Shown here: one piece after another, positions 1 through 9,021 of the stretch | Layout of the letters: each line of letters begins with the position of its first letter | How positions within the stretch are numbered: the first letter of the stretch is position 1 | Origin: CAIYRG01 sp963747255 | GTDB taxonomy: Bacteria > Pseudomonadota > Alphaproteobacteria > Micropepsales > Micropepsaceae | Assembly: GCA_963747255.1 (NCBI GenBank) | Contig: CAVVEG010000003.1 | Location: forward strand, 124,001 to 188,000 | Length of the DNA: 64,000 nucleotides | Direction: 5' to 3' | Made by a program: the position numbers and the translations under genes | Notes under the pieces: generated by a model | The model's input: the letters and a program-made list of their open reading frames with translations, nothing else | Database searches by the model: none | Told to the model about the DNA's origin: nothing

Positions 1-344
1 CGCCGGCCGGAGCTTCCGGTCTGCGACGGCGGAGCCTTTTCGAACACAATGCGCCGCGTGATCTCTTCGTGAAAAACCGTCATCGTCCAGTCCAGCAGAC
101 GCAGCGCTTCTCCCCGTTCCGCTGGATCGTCGGGCAACAACGGGGGATCCGGATAGGTGTTCTCAAGGTGATCGACAATGGCCCAGATGCCGGTGACGGT
201 CTGGCCGTCATCCTCGGTCCAGACCGGCAGATGGGCGCCGGCAACTTCGCTTTGCACGAGGCTGCAGGGGATATGCTTCTCACCCGCTGCGAGCCGCACC
301 AGCCGCGAAGCCGGGGATAGCAGAAGTTGAATCAGCCGGGCCAT
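1..344 (-). CDS. Glutathione S-transferase family protein (partial, N-terminal part)
   Basis: Partial gene that runs off the left edge; the ATG is at 344 on the minus strand. About 114 residues are visible. They begin MARLIQLLLSPASRLVRLAA and continue with a thioredoxin-like GST N-domain pattern: a conserved PVW turn, then a D-G-Q-x-V-T-x-x-x-A-I-x-x-H-L segment like the E-S-x-A-I glutathione-contact region of GSTs. The usual catalytic Ser/Cys/Tyr near the N-terminus is not obvious; a Ser pair (SPASR) occupies that position. It starts 39 bases after the mtgA stop on the same strand, so the two may be cotranscribed. Family assignment is by eye; substrate unknown; the C-terminal helical domain is outside the window. 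Confidence 0.65.
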   Translation of the reverse strand, partial: MARLIQLLLSPASRLVRLAAGEKHIPCSLVQSEVAGAHLPVWTEDDGQTVTGIWAIVDHLENTYPDPPLLPDDPAERGEALRLLDWTMTVFHEEITRRIVFEKAPPSQTGSSGR

Positions 345-383
345 TACTTCTCGTGCATTGCCTGAGGCGGCAAATCAATCGGG

Positions 384-1118
384 TCAACGGGAATTGTCAA
401 AAATACAGCTATCGAGGCGATCCCGGCGGACCACAGCCACCCGGGCAGCCACGATCTGCGATTGGTGCAACACATAAGGACCGGGTTTGCCGGCATGGTA
501 GCGCCGCGGACTGGGCAGAACGGTCGCCAGCCTGGCGGATTCGGAAGCGGACAGCTTCGCAGCGGACTTTCCAAACTCCGCCCGGGCGGCTTCTTCAGCG
601 CCGAAACGCTGGGGTCCCCATTCCGCTATATTCAAATAAGTCTCCATGATCCGGCGCTTGGGCCACATCGCCTCCAGCAGAACCGTAAACCAGGCCTCAA
701 AACCTTTTCGCGTCCAGCTGCGGTCGGGCAGCAGAAACAGATTTTTGGCCGTTTGCTGGCTGATCGTGCTGCCGCCGCGCAATCTGTCTCCTGCTGCGTC
801 CTCCTCCAGTGCACGGTCGATCGCATCCCAGTCAAAACCATGATGGGAGCAGAACCTGGTGTCCTCCGACGCGATCACTGCCCGTACCAGATTGGGAGAA
901 ATCGCCGTCAGTGGAACCCAGCGCCTGGCTATCGGACCGCCGTCGAGACGGCGTTCCAACATCAACGGAGTGTACGGCGGCGGAACAAAGCGGAACAACA
1001 GCACAAGCGCCGGCGGGGCCATGATCACGATACCGGCGAAAACCAACACGATCCGGCGCAGCCAAAAACGCGAATGACGGCGCGAGGCGGGGCGGCGAAT
1101 GGCTTGGGCGTATGCCAT
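384..1118 (-). CDS. mtgA: Monofunctional biosynthetic peptidoglycan transglycosylase
   Basis: Polymerises lipid II into glycan strands on the outer face of the inner membrane. The product is about 244 residues, normal for MtgA. One membrane anchor lies at residues about 22-45. Glycosyltransferase-51 motifs appear in order: SEDTRFCSHHGFDWDAI (catalytic Glu), GGSTISQQTAKNLFL, and KRRIMETYLNIAEWG. The ATG at 1118 is preferred over a TTG six bases upstream. Downstream lies a GST-like gene 39 bases away; upstream, and divergent, is uppP, which recycles the lipid carrier used by this enzyme, so the pair is functionally linked. Assignment is secure from the motifs. Confidence 0.95.
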   Translation of the reverse strand: MAYAQAIRRPASRRHSRFWLRRIVLVFAGIVIMAPPALVLLFRFVPPPYTPLMLERRLDGGPIARRWVPLTAISPNLVRAVIASEDTRFCSHHGFDWDAIDRALEEDAAGDRLRGGSTISQQTAKNLFLLPDRSWTRKGFEAWFTVLLEAMWPKRRIMETYLNIAEWGPQRFGAEEAARAEFGKSAAKLSASESARLATVLPSPRRYHAGKPGPYVLHQSQIVAARVAVVRRDRLDSCIFDNSR

Positions 1119-1247
1119 GATCAATCGCGATTCGGCGGTAATCTTAAGGCGCTTTTGCGGCGCCTGTCGAAGTTTCTGCGCTGCGTCGCATTTTGCGGGA
1201 AACTGCCGCAGTGACTGGGGATTATATCTGCTCGCACGGAGATCATC

Positions 1248-2054
1248 ATGAACGATTACGGTACGGCGGTCCTGCTCGGAATTGTGGAGGGTCTGACCGA
1301 GTTCCTGCCGGTTTCTTCAACCGGGCACCTGCTGGTCACGGAAAATCTGCTGGGATTGAACGACACCAGATGGGAAGCATTCACGGTCGTGATCCAGTTG
1401 GGGGCGGTGCTCGCGGTCGTTGCTGTTTATTGGCGCAAGTTCTGGGACGTCCTTGTCGGTCTTCCCAATGATCGGAAGGCCCGGCAATTCGCGTTCAACA
1501 TCCTTATCGCCTTTCTGCCGGCTGCCGTGCTTGGAGCCGTGCTGATCAAATACATCAACGCCTATCTGCTCGATCCGGTGCGGGCCATTCCCGTCATCGG
1601 AACGACCTGGCTGATTGGCGGAATTATCATTCTGGTGTTCGAGCGAATTGCTCCTGCGCCACGCTGGGAAGGAACCGACAATCTCCCGCTTTCCAAAGCC
1701 TTCCAGATCGGGCTTTGCCAATGTGCCGCATTGATCCCGGGCGTGTCGCGTTCCGGGGCAACAATTCTGGGCGCAGAATTAATTGGCGTCGAGCGCGCAA
1801 CCGCAGCCCATTTCACCTTCTATCTCGCTGTGCCCACGATGCTCGGGGCGACGGTATTCGAACTGTATCAGAAGCGGCACGAATTGACGTCCAGCAATCT
1901 TGCGGTCATCGCGATCGGATTCATCGTCTCGTTCATCGTCGCATATCCCGTCGTGAGAATGTTCATAGATTTTATTTCCCGGTTTGGCCTGAGGCCGTTC
2001 GGTTGGTACCGGGTCATCGTGGGAGCGGCCGCACTTGCCGCCACACTTCTTTAG
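1248..2054 (+). CDS. uppP: Undecaprenyl-diphosphatase (BacA type)
   Basis: Dephosphorylates undecaprenyl pyrophosphate to regenerate the lipid carrier for cell-wall synthesis; integral inner-membrane protein. The 268-residue length fits the family. The N-terminal signature GIVEGLTEFLPVSSTGHLL (E-x-x-x-E and the P-V-S-S-T-G-H loop) and the second catalytic loop PGVSRSGATILGAEL are both intact, with about eight hydrophobic helices. Divergent from mtgA with a 129-base gap. Its TAG stop (2052-2054) overlaps the TAA stop of the convergent reductase gene on the other strand (2051-2053), leaving no room for an intergenic terminator. Confidence 0.96.
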   Translation: MNDYGTAVLLGIVEGLTEFLPVSSTGHLLVTENLLGLNDTRWEAFTVVIQLGAVLAVVAVYWRKFWDVLVGLPNDRKARQFAFNILIAFLPAAVLGAVLIKYINAYLLDPVRAIPVIGTTWLIGGIIILVFERIAPAPRWEGTDNLPLSKAFQIGLCQCAALIPGVSRSGATILGAELIGVERATAAHFTFYLAVPTMLGATVFELYQKRHELTSSNLAVIAIGFIVSFIVAYPVVRMFIDFISRFGLRPFGWYRVIVGAAALAATLL

Positions 2055-3010
2055 GGCGACGCAGTTTCGAACTCGCCCGCCTTGCGGAATCGCCACAGAT
2101 AGGTTGGAAGGATCGCCTCTGCCGCCGTTGGCGAAATGCCAAGATCAGCCAAACCGGCTGTGTCAGGCTTGACCACATTATCCGTTTCGAGCAGCCGGAC
2201 CTGATCAATCGTAAGCAATGGATTTGGCAACAGCCCCAGAAACGCCGCCTGCAATTTCGCGATGGCAAAAGGCAGGCTGATCAGCAACCGCCTTCGGTGG
2301 GTTTGCTGCAAAACAAGTTGCATGACCCGCTTCAGGGTCATCACTTCCGGCCCGCCGAGTTCGAACAAACGTCCGGCGGTTGCAGGATTGTTGATGACGG
2401 CCAAAGTCGCCTGGGCGACATCTCCGGCATAGACGGGCTGGAAGCGCGTATGTCCGCCGCCGATCAGAGGCAGCGCGGGCGACATTCGCGCCAGCTGTGC
2501 AAAGCGGTTGAAAAAATCATCCTCCGGTCCAAAGACAACCGAAGGACGGATGATCGTAGCTTCCGGAAAAGCGGCCCGGACGCGAATCTCGCCGTCTGCC
2601 TTGCTGCGGGCATAGGCAGACGGGGAATCGGCATTTGCCCCCAACGCCGAGAAATGAATCAGGCGGGCGAGTCCGAAATGAGCGGCAGCCCGGGCTACCG
2701 CACCTGCCCCCTCGGCATGCAGCCTCCGGAAGCGCTGGGTTCCGCTTTCGAAAAGAATTCCAACCAGATTAATGGCTGCATCGGCGTCCCGCATCATCGT
2801 GGCGATATCGTCGCCATCGGGCAGGTTCGCCTTGACAATCTGGATCTGGCCGACGCGCCCCATGGGGCGCAAGAAATTTGCCGTATTCGGATGACGCACG
2901 CCAACGCGAACGCGCCATCCGTCCCTTGCCAACGCGCGCACAATGTGTCGCCCCAGAAAACCGGAGCCGCCAAATACGGCCACCAGCTTCGCAGAAGGAA
3001 TGGCGGTCAT
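2051..3010 (-). CDS. NAD(P)-binding SDR, complex I NDUFA9-like subunit family
   Basis: Atypical extended short-chain dehydrogenase, 319 residues. A Rossmann nucleotide-binding motif lies at the N-terminus (FGGSGFLGRHIVRAL), followed by the NLVGILFESG segment and a C-terminal part typical of the alphaproteobacterial relatives of mitochondrial NDUFA9. Such proteins bind NADPH and are thought to help stabilise complex I or act as ubiquinone-related accessory proteins; that role is family knowledge, not shown here. The catalytic Tyr-x-x-x-Lys of classical SDRs is represented by YARSKADGE. It converges on uppP with overlapping stop codons. ATG at 3010. Confidence 0.88.
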   Translation of the reverse strand: MTAIPSAKLVAVFGGSGFLGRHIVRALARDGWRVRVGVRHPNTANFLRPMGRVGQIQIVKANLPDGDDIATMMRDADAAINLVGILFESGTQRFRRLHAEGAGAVARAAAHFGLARLIHFSALGANADSPSAYARSKADGEIRVRAAFPEATIIRPSVVFGPEDDFFNRFAQLARMSPALPLIGGGHTRFQPVYAGDVAQATLAVINNPATAGRLFELGGPEVMTLKRVMQLVLQQTHRRRLLISLPFAIAKLQAAFLGLLPNPLLTIDQVRLLETDNVVKPDTAGLADLGISPTAAEAILPTYLWRFRKAGEFETASP

Positions 3011-3117
3011 GTCGAGTTCCCAGAGTCGGGGTGCTTCCTATCCGAATCCCGCCCGAAGGCAAAGCCGTTTGCGTTGACACGTCTGGGCCGGCTTCCTAAA
3101 CATCCGCGCCTTGGCTG

Positions 3118-3202
3118 GCCCAGATGGCGGAATTGGTAGACGCGCTAGTTTCAGGTACTAGTGCCGCAAGGCGTGGAGGTTCGAGTCCTCTTCTGGGCAC
3201 CA
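3118..3202 (+). tRNA. tRNA-Leu (anticodon CAG), CCA encoded
   Basis: The acceptor arms GCCCAGA (3118-3124) and TCTGGGC (3192-3198) pair perfectly and are followed by ACCA. The D-arm has GGCGGAATTGGTAGACGC. The anticodon stem CTAGT/ACTAG encloses the loop TTCAGGT, giving CAG. A short variable arm (GCCGCAAGGC) and the T-arm GGAGGTTCGAGTCCTC complete a class II leucine tRNA. A P4-type integrase begins 188 bases downstream in the same orientation, so the tRNA 3' end is the likely integration target. Confidence 0.97.
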
Positions 3203-3314
3203 TTTAGGCATTCGCCGCCGTTCGCAGGCGTTCGCCATAGATCACAAATAACTGAAATTGTTACATTTTATAGATCTATGCCGTTCGCCTGCGCCCTTGA
3301 CAAGCCGCTAGATT

Positions 3315-3363
3315 TGTTGGTCCAGTGTTGGTCCAGAGGGGTCTGAGATACCCCTGTTGGTCC
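3315..3363 (+). repeat. Three 9-bp direct repeats upstream of the integrase
   Basis: TGTTGGTCC occurs at 3315-3323, 3326-3334 and 3355-3363, all in the same direction, between the tRNA 3' end and the integrase start. Start-to-start distances are 11 and 29 bases. Directly repeated short sites next to a tRNA-borne att core are typical of integrase arm-type sites, but that function is inferred from position only. Confidence 0.55.
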
Positions 3364-3389
3364 GGATTTGGCGGGGGCTGACGAGCGCG

Positions 3390-4610
3390 ATGGCACTGAC
3401 CGATCTTCTGTGTCGAAGAGCGAAGCCGAAGGCAACGCGCTGGAAACTGTCCGATGGCGGCGGTCTCCAGCTGTGGGTGCAGCCGAACGGAACGCGGTTC
3501 TGGCATCTCGCCTATCGCTACCGCGGCGACCAGAAACAGCTCTCGCTTGGGCCGTATCCGGCCGTCTCCCTCGCGGAGGCGCGAGAAAAGCGAGAAGCGG
3601 CGCGGAAGCTTCTCCGGGAAGACGTCGATCCCGGAGAGACCAGGAAGAAAGAGAAGGAAGATCGGAGCCTGCCAGGCGACACATTCAAGGAGGTTGCCGT
3701 CGAGTACGTCGAGAAGCACAGGCGGGAGGGCCGCGCTTCCGCGACGCTGATCAAGAAGGAATGGCTGCTTAGCTTTGCGTATCCGACACTTGGCTCGAAG
3801 CGTGTTTCCGAAATTCGCCCTATCGATGTCTTGCGCGTTCTCCAAGGGCCTGAATCCCGTGGTTGCTATGAGAGTGCGCGCCGGCTGAGATCGACAATCG
3901 GCGCCGTGTGCCGCTACGCCATTGCTACAGCGCGGGCTGAGACTGACCCCACGTCTGCATTGCGTGGTGCGCTCACGACCCCGACTGTCACGCCGCGTGC
4001 CGCCATTACGGAACCAAAGAAATTCGGCGGCCTGCTTCGCGCGATCGACAGCTTTGACGGTCAGCTCACCACCCAGGCGGGGCTGAAGCTCATAGCATTG
4101 CTGTTCCCCCGTCCGGGCGAGCTTCGGACGGCGGAATGGGACGAGTTCGATTTCGAAACGAACATTTGGACCATCCCCGCGTCAAAGACGAAGATGCGTC
4201 GGGAGCACAGGATATTTCTTGCGCCACAAGCTCTCGATGTCCTGGAAAAGCTTCGCCCGATAACAGGGCATCGCAAATTAATGTTCCCCGGATTTGTGAC
4301 TTCTGACCAACCGATTTCGGAGAATACACTGAATGGTGCGTTGCGTCGCTTGGGCTACGGGCAGGATGAAATGACATCGCACGGCTTCCGTGCGTCGGCC
4401 TCAACGCTGCTCAATGAGTCGGGCAAATGGAGCCAGGACGCGATCGAGCGCCAGCTGGCACACGTCGAAAACAACGATGTGCGCCGAGCCTACGCGCGAG
4501 GCGAACATTGGGACGAGCGCGTGAAGATGATGGTATGGTGGGCGAACTATTTGGATCATCTCAAATCGAGCGGCACCGTCACAAAGCTTCCTAAGATAGC
4601 GCAGCAATGA
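3390..4610 (+). CDS. P4-type tyrosine recombinase (integrase)
   Basis: Site-specific recombinase of about 406 residues that would insert and excise the island at the tRNA-Leu. The N-terminal DUF4102-type arm-binding domain (DGGGLQLWVQPNGTRFW) is followed by a SAM-like core-binding domain and the catalytic domain. Catalytic residues are visible: Arg in RPGELRTAEW (about 240), HGFR (about 331), His in LAHVE (about 358) and the nucleophile Tyr in RRAYARG (about 369). The set appears intact, so the enzyme may be active. The ATG at 3390 is preferred to an upstream in-frame TTG. It is followed on the opposite strand by an excisionase-like gene. Confidence 0.93.
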   Translation: MALTDLLCRRAKPKATRWKLSDGGGLQLWVQPNGTRFWHLAYRYRGDQKQLSLGPYPAVSLAEAREKREAARKLLREDVDPGETRKKEKEDRSLPGDTFKEVAVEYVEKHRREGRASATLIKKEWLLSFAYPTLGSKRVSEIRPIDVLRVLQGPESRGCYESARRLRSTIGAVCRYAIATARAETDPTSALRGALTTPTVTPRAAITEPKKFGGLLRAIDSFDGQLTTQAGLKLIALLFPRPGELRTAEWDEFDFETNIWTIPASKTKMRREHRIFLAPQALDVLEKLRPITGHRKLMFPGFVTSDQPISENTLNGALRRLGYGQDEMTSHGFRASASTLLNESGKWSQDAIERQLAHVENNDVRRAYARGEHWDERVKMMVWWANYLDHLKSSGTVTKLPKIAQQ

Positions 4611-4676
4611 CGGGCCGTTCTGCGTGTTGCGTGGATGTTCGGAAGAGCGGATTCAAATTCGACGCCAGCCCGATGG

Positions 4677-4958
4677 CTAAACTTCGCCGTGAGAACCCGC
4701 CGGGGCAACGATACTCAGCAACGAAGTCACCCTCACCAGGCGACGCCGGCCAATTGTGATCGTGTCGAGATAACCTCCGCCAATAAGTTCATAGAGTTTG
4801 GTGCGTCCCAGCCCGGTGGCCCTGCAGGCTTCGGGTATCGTGCAGGTGAGCCGTTGCGCGAATGGTATTGTATCCGTCGTAGTTCGTCCGGATCGCTTCT
4901 GGGAATTACTCTGCATCGCGTTGTCGCGCGAAGTCGTTTTCGGATCCTGGGCGCTCAT
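4677..4958 (-). CDS. AlpA/excisionase-like helix-turn-helix protein
   Basis: Small DNA-binding protein of about 93 residues. The C-terminal half carries a winged helix-turn-helix of the excisionase/MerR type (CTIPEACRATGLGRTKLYELI, then GRRRLVRV). In related islands these proteins control integrase and excision. The ATG at 4958 is chosen because AGAGG lies seven bases upstream on the coding strand; a longer frame starts at 5018. It converges on the integrase. Function is inferred from the fold and position. Confidence 0.75.
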   Translation of the reverse strand: MSAQDPKTTSRDNAMQSNSQKRSGRTTTDTIPFAQRLTCTIPEACRATGLGRTKLYELIGGGYLDTITIGRRRLVRVTSLLSIVAPAGSHGEV

Positions 4959-5454
4959 CACAAAACCTCTTAGTTGCTGTAAGTGTTGCTTCACGGGTGC
5001 TGATTGAGAATCGCCCACGCATTGCTGTCAACAGCGGCCTGTTCGGTCGTGTTCTTACGAAATCAGTTTGGGCGTACTGGAGAAGGCTGAAGGATATTTG
5101 AGGCCAAGTGTGGGTGGTGTCTTTTGTCTGCGAAAATAATTTTTTAAAATCCAGCAATATCACGCAGGAGGCCACGACCGATGAAGATTAGCACCTATGC
5201 CATCTGTTGGGCACTTTCCATTTGAGACAACGCGGAATGCTCGTGCAGCGTCGGTCAGGCGAATTTCTCGAACGCCCGCGCCGACGGTCTGCATCGGTTA
5301 CCAATGGTCAGGGTTCAAGCCGTGCTGAACCCTGTCGACCTGAAACCCATTTCTCGACGTGCGCCGTCCGGAAACGAGCGCAGCCTGGAGTTCTGAGCGT
5401 ATATGTGGCGGCTCGTGTTGGTGAAAAGTTTTTCGACTGCGCGCATTCCGTTGC
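4959..5454. other. Region without a recognised gene
   Basis: About 500 bases between the excisionase-like gene and the toxin gene. It is AT-richer near 5095-5160. Short open frames on both strands show no family-like sequence. It probably contains the excisionase promoter, but I see no clear -35/-10 pair. Confidence 0.4.
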
Positions 5455-5982
5455 TCATTCACCGCCCGATTTCGGGATCGCGCCGAGTTCCAGGAACATC
5501 GGCAACGGCTGGGGCCGGTCGCCAAGCTGTCCCGCATCTGCTTGCAGTTCGACAAAGCCAAGTTTCCGGTAAAAATCAACAGCCTCCAGCTTTGCATCGA
5601 CTACAACGCCCGAACACCCCATGTCGGCAGCCATCCTATGCGCGAGCGCGAACACCGCCCGCAAGAGAGCCTGTGCGATGCCTTGGCCTCGCGCATGTTC
5701 ATCGACCGCAAGGCGCGCCAATCGAAGGACCGGGATGGGATAAGCCGGAAGCCGCCTGCGTTTTGTTTCCGGCAAATGTGCGGTGGCCAATTCCGAGGCT
5801 GCGACCGTGGCGAAGCCTGTTATCTTTCCGCCCTCATCGACAGCCACATAGGTTGTACCGATGTGATGGCGGAATTGATTTTGCCCAGCATAGCGCGCGA
5901 GGAAGCGGTCAAGCTCGATATTGCCGGAACGGAATGCCGTTCGGTCGTCATGCGGTTCAAGCCGCCTGATGCTGGTCTTCAC
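5455..5982 (-). CDS. GNAT-family acetyltransferase toxin (TacT-like)
   Basis: Probable toxin of a type II toxin-antitoxin pair. The 175-residue product is a GNAT acetyltransferase: the acetyl-CoA site is LARLAVDEHARGQGIAQALL (R-G-Q-G-x-A/G), and the N-terminal FRSGNIELDRFLARYA is characteristic of TacT/AtaT toxins, which acetylate the amino acid on charged tRNAs. The GTG start at 5982 overlaps the antitoxin stop (GTGA), the usual translational coupling. The tRNA target is family knowledge and not shown by this sequence. A catalytic-type Tyr is present in VDFYRKLGFVEL. Confidence 0.9.
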   Translation of the reverse strand: MKTSIRRLEPHDDRTAFRSGNIELDRFLARYAGQNQFRHHIGTTYVAVDEGGKITGFATVAASELATAHLPETKRRRLPAYPIPVLRLARLAVDEHARGQGIAQALLRAVFALAHRMAADMGCSGVVVDAKLEAVDFYRKLGFVELQADAGQLGDRPQPLPMFLELGAIPKSGGE

Positions 5983-6269
5983 GGATTATCCGGATAGTCA
6001 CCGGATTTGCCCCCTATGAGCGCTCTCATTGCCTTGGTGGGCTTTCGCGGTGTCGCCGCCAATTCCGCGACTTTCGCAAAAGAGTCTTCCGACAGCTCCA
6101 GGCGAGGCGGAATGATGATGTCCGCCGGCAGCTCGCGCAAGGCCTGCAAGTGATGCAACAGGGCCTGCTCCACCAGCGCGCCTTTTTTCACGCCATGCGC
6201 TCCAGCATAGCGTTCCACCTGCTCCTTGGTCGCTTCCGAGATGTGCGCGGAAATCTGTGTGTCAGCCAT
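5979..6269 (-). CDS. DUF1778 antitoxin (TacA-like, ribbon-helix-helix)
   Basis: Antitoxin partner of the downstream GNAT toxin, 96 residues. The N-terminal segment ISAHISEATKEQVERYAGA resembles the RHH DNA-binding part of DUF1778 antitoxins; the C-terminal half (ELSEDSFAKVAELAATPRKP) would wrap the toxin. The ATG at 6269 has GAGG eight bases upstream. A perfect 20-bp palindrome lies 13 bases before the start and is a natural autoregulatory operator. Stop and toxin start overlap by four bases. Confidence 0.9.
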   Translation of the reverse strand: MADTQISAHISEATKEQVERYAGAHGVKKGALVEQALLHHLQALRELPADIIIPPRLELSEDSFAKVAELAATPRKPTKAMRALIGGKSGDYPDNP

Positions 6270-6281
6270 AGGGGAACCTCA

Positions 6282-6301
6282 TTTCTACAAAAATGTAGAA
6301 A
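6282..6301. promoter_or_regulatory. Perfect palindrome, probable toxin-antitoxin operator
   Basis: TTTCTACA (6282-6289), spacer AAAA, TGTAGAAA (6294-6301): a perfect inverted repeat immediately upstream of the antitoxin gene. RHH antitoxins bind such short inverted repeats at their own promoter. Binding itself is inferred. Confidence 0.7.
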
Positions 6302-6418
6302 ACTCCAGCCGCATTTGCAAGGGCCCTGTCTCGGCAGATCGAATGCTGGGCTGACAAGCCACAGGATTCTCTTGGCGTATCCCAGTTCATCGCCGAGCCG
6401 AATAGGCGGGCAGTCAAG

Positions 6419-6435
6419 GGCGGCCGGAGGCCGCC
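6419..6435. other. GC-rich hairpin downstream of the relaxase gene
   Basis: GGCGGCC-GGA-GGCCGCC, a perfect 7-bp stem with a three-base loop, about 80 bases after the relaxase stop. There is no T-run on the minus strand, so terminator function is doubtful. Confidence 0.35.
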
Positions 6436-6516
6436 GCGGAGCGGGCTTGCCCCTTTACGACCCGCCACGGCCCGGCACTCAGCGAAGCACCAAGAACAAT
6501 CCCGCGGTCACTTTGG

Positions 6517-8590
6517 TTACATACCGATGCCAAGCCCCCGGCCGATCTCCCAGGAGATGCCATCGCCTCGCATCCGTGCGGATACGGTACGGCCCAACTC
6601 CTTCTCGATGACAGGACGCCAGGGGAGCAGGGTGAATTCAAGAGCGTTTTCGACCAGGGCATATTTGCCGCTTACAAGCTCTATGGCGCCCTTGTAGCGG
6701 CCGGTGATGCGTTCGCCATCCTCCACCATGCGGAAGGCGTCGCCGCTTTGTTGCGCCAATTCCTGGCCCTTCTCAGCGACCTCGCGGCGGGCCAACATGG
6801 CGAGCAGGTTGGTGCGAAAGACGACCATCCCGGCGTCACGCTGCATCAAGCCGTGCTCGATGAGCCATTGCTGTCGGCGATAGAGAGCGCTGCGGACCTC
6901 ATTGCCGAAGCCGGAATCGACACGTGGCATTGGCGTCTTGGCGAGCAGCTCCCGGTCCAGCCAGGTCGCGCCGTTTGTCGTCACCTGTCTGTCCAGGTCG
7001 ATTGGTGAGAGAACGCGCACGCCGAGGTGCTTCGTACGTTGGGTGTCGTAGTCTTGCGCTCGGCGCAAATAGTCGTCGGGGATTCGCCATCCGTCATTAT
7101 CCAGCCTTTCCACAATGCCCGCCCGGCGCAGCGCCTCTAGCCTGCGTATATGGGAGATCACATAGTCCTCGGGATCGCCGCCCGGAACATGCTCCATGTC
7201 TCGGGCGCGGGAGAGATGGACAAGCGGATCATAAATGCCACCGCCGTCGTGGGCGAGTTCTGCGATTTTCCGGTCTGCCTCCCTGGGCTTGGCGACAGCC
7301 TGCCCGATCTCCACAACCGAACCGATCGTCACGCCTTCGGCTTGGGCCTCCGCCATCTCGGCGTAATGGACCCTGCCGTCGATGCCATCGACCACGACGT
7401 GAATCCGGTCCGACATTTCATCGGCGGGCAGACCCTTGCCGATCACGCGGCCGATGGTGGTGCTATCGCGCTCCGGACCATGATGAACGATGTAGAGGTC
7501 CATGCCGCGCTCAATTCCCCGCTCCGCGAGCGCCCTGTGCATCGTCTTGATGATGTCGCCGCGCTCGCCCATGCGCGCGCAGGGTTTTCTCGGTATTGGA
7601 CGACAGCGACCAGCGGCCGATCTCGAACTCTTCGGCCAGGCCCATCCGTTCGAGTTTCTTGAGCCGCCGCAACAAGCGGTAACGCTGTGCGTCGCCGAAG
7701 CCCTCCGGCTCGGCACTCAGGCGCATGTCGATCTGCTTTTCTTCGCCGGCCTGCGCGATCAGGTTGCGGTCGAGCCGGGTCAGCCGGTCCTGGTCCACTT
7801 CCAGGTCGAGTTGCTGTTCCACCTCCCGCTCGCTCTGCAAGCCAAGCTCGCGGGTCAGGATTTCGCTGCCCCGGTAGCGGATGCCGTGGGCGATGTAGTC
7901 CCCGGCGATGTTGAGGGCCTTGCCGTCCTCCGTCACGCCACGCACCACGATATGGCTGTGGGGATGGCCAGTGTTGTGATGATCAACTGCGATCCAATCG
8001 AGCCGCGTTTCCAGATCGCGTTCCATCTGGTCGATCAGCTCGCGGGTAAACCTGCGAAGGTCTCCCAGCTCGACACCATCCTCCGGCGCTACGATCAGGC
8101 GGAACTGATGTGGATCGTCCACGCTCCGGTCGAGAAAGGCAGGACCATCGGGGTGGTCGAGTGCCCGGCCATAGAGCTGGCCGGGCTCTCCCTCACGGCT
8201 CACCCCGTCGCGTTGGAGATAACGCACATGCGCATAGCTCGCCCTGCTTCCCGGTCCCTTGAGCTTCACCACACGGGCTTTGACGATCACCCGGCGCATT
8301 CGCATCCGCTGGCCCGAACTCGCGTCGAACTTCCAGCCATTGTCGCGGGGCAACGTCCTGACGACTTTGGCGCCACGGCCGTGGGCGTTGAACCGGCCGT
8401 TCCGAGGCTTCGTCTTGCTCCCTGCCGGGGAAGATTTGCCGATGCGCTTGGGATCACCTCCCGCGCGCGCCACCGCGTTCATGACCTGGTGCTCGAAAGA
8501 TCGCACCTGTCGTGACACGTGATGGCCGTCACGCTCTGCGCGAGGCTTCCTGACCTTCAGCTCGAAGCGATTGTCGCGGTCATTCGGCAT
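6517..8590 (-). pseudogene. DUF3363 / VirD2-like relaxase, split by a frameshift
   Basis: Mobilisation nuclease that would nick DNA at an origin of transfer; about 690 residues if the frame is repaired. The N-terminal part (8590 to about 7570) has the relaxase three-histidine motif HNTGHPHSHIVV after a basic leader. The C-terminal part (about 7570 to 6517) starts RMGERGDIIKTMHRALAERG and is the DUF3363 region. The join falls in a (GC)4 run near 7570-7585: the first frame reads NTEKTLRAHGRARR while the continuation is in +1. A single-base gain or loss of one GC unit explains it. No type IV secretion genes are nearby, so the element is mobilisable at most. The ATG at 8590 is preferred to a GTG at 8611. 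Confidence 0.85.
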
Positions 8591-9021
8591 GGGAGAGATA
8601 TTCGTGCGCACTGATGCGCCTTCAAGCGCAAAAGCAGCCTTTCGGCCTTCCTTATCTCACCCACGAACAACGACGAACAAACGTATGGCAACCTGACGGC
8701 ATAGGTGGGATATGGCGCGTGTTATTATCCGTGTGCAGACCACCACTTGCACGAATGTGCGGTGACAATTCCATCGCCTTTATCTTGCTGTGAATCCCCT
8801 TCTTCGCCGCTCACCATCGTTTCCACGCACCGCTGCTATCGGCATGCAAACCCGCCAGGTTCTGAACACATACCGCCATCCAACCAAGACTGTGCGCTTC
8901 CTGGCACAAATTCAGGCGCGTTTTTTGCAATGCCGACGCGGAATTTGGGCGCAAGGTTTGCAACCATTTAACTCGCGGCGAGGCAATTCAGGCCACTCTG
9001 ATTGCGCTTGGAACACGCGGA
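8591..9021. other. Region without a recognised gene
   Basis: About 430 bases upstream of the relaxase gene. It should hold the relaxase promoter and possibly an origin of transfer, but I could not identify a nick site or inverted repeat with confidence. Confidence 0.35.

Noticed and set aside
1715..3139. Long plus-strand open frame (474 codons) across uppP and the reductase gene
   Set aside because: It lies antisense or out of frame to two well-supported genes, has Arg/Pro/His-rich composition and no domain.
7502..8515. Plus-strand frame of 337 codons opposite the relaxase
   Set aside because: Antisense shadow of a high-GC gene whose minus strand carries the HxH relaxase motif.
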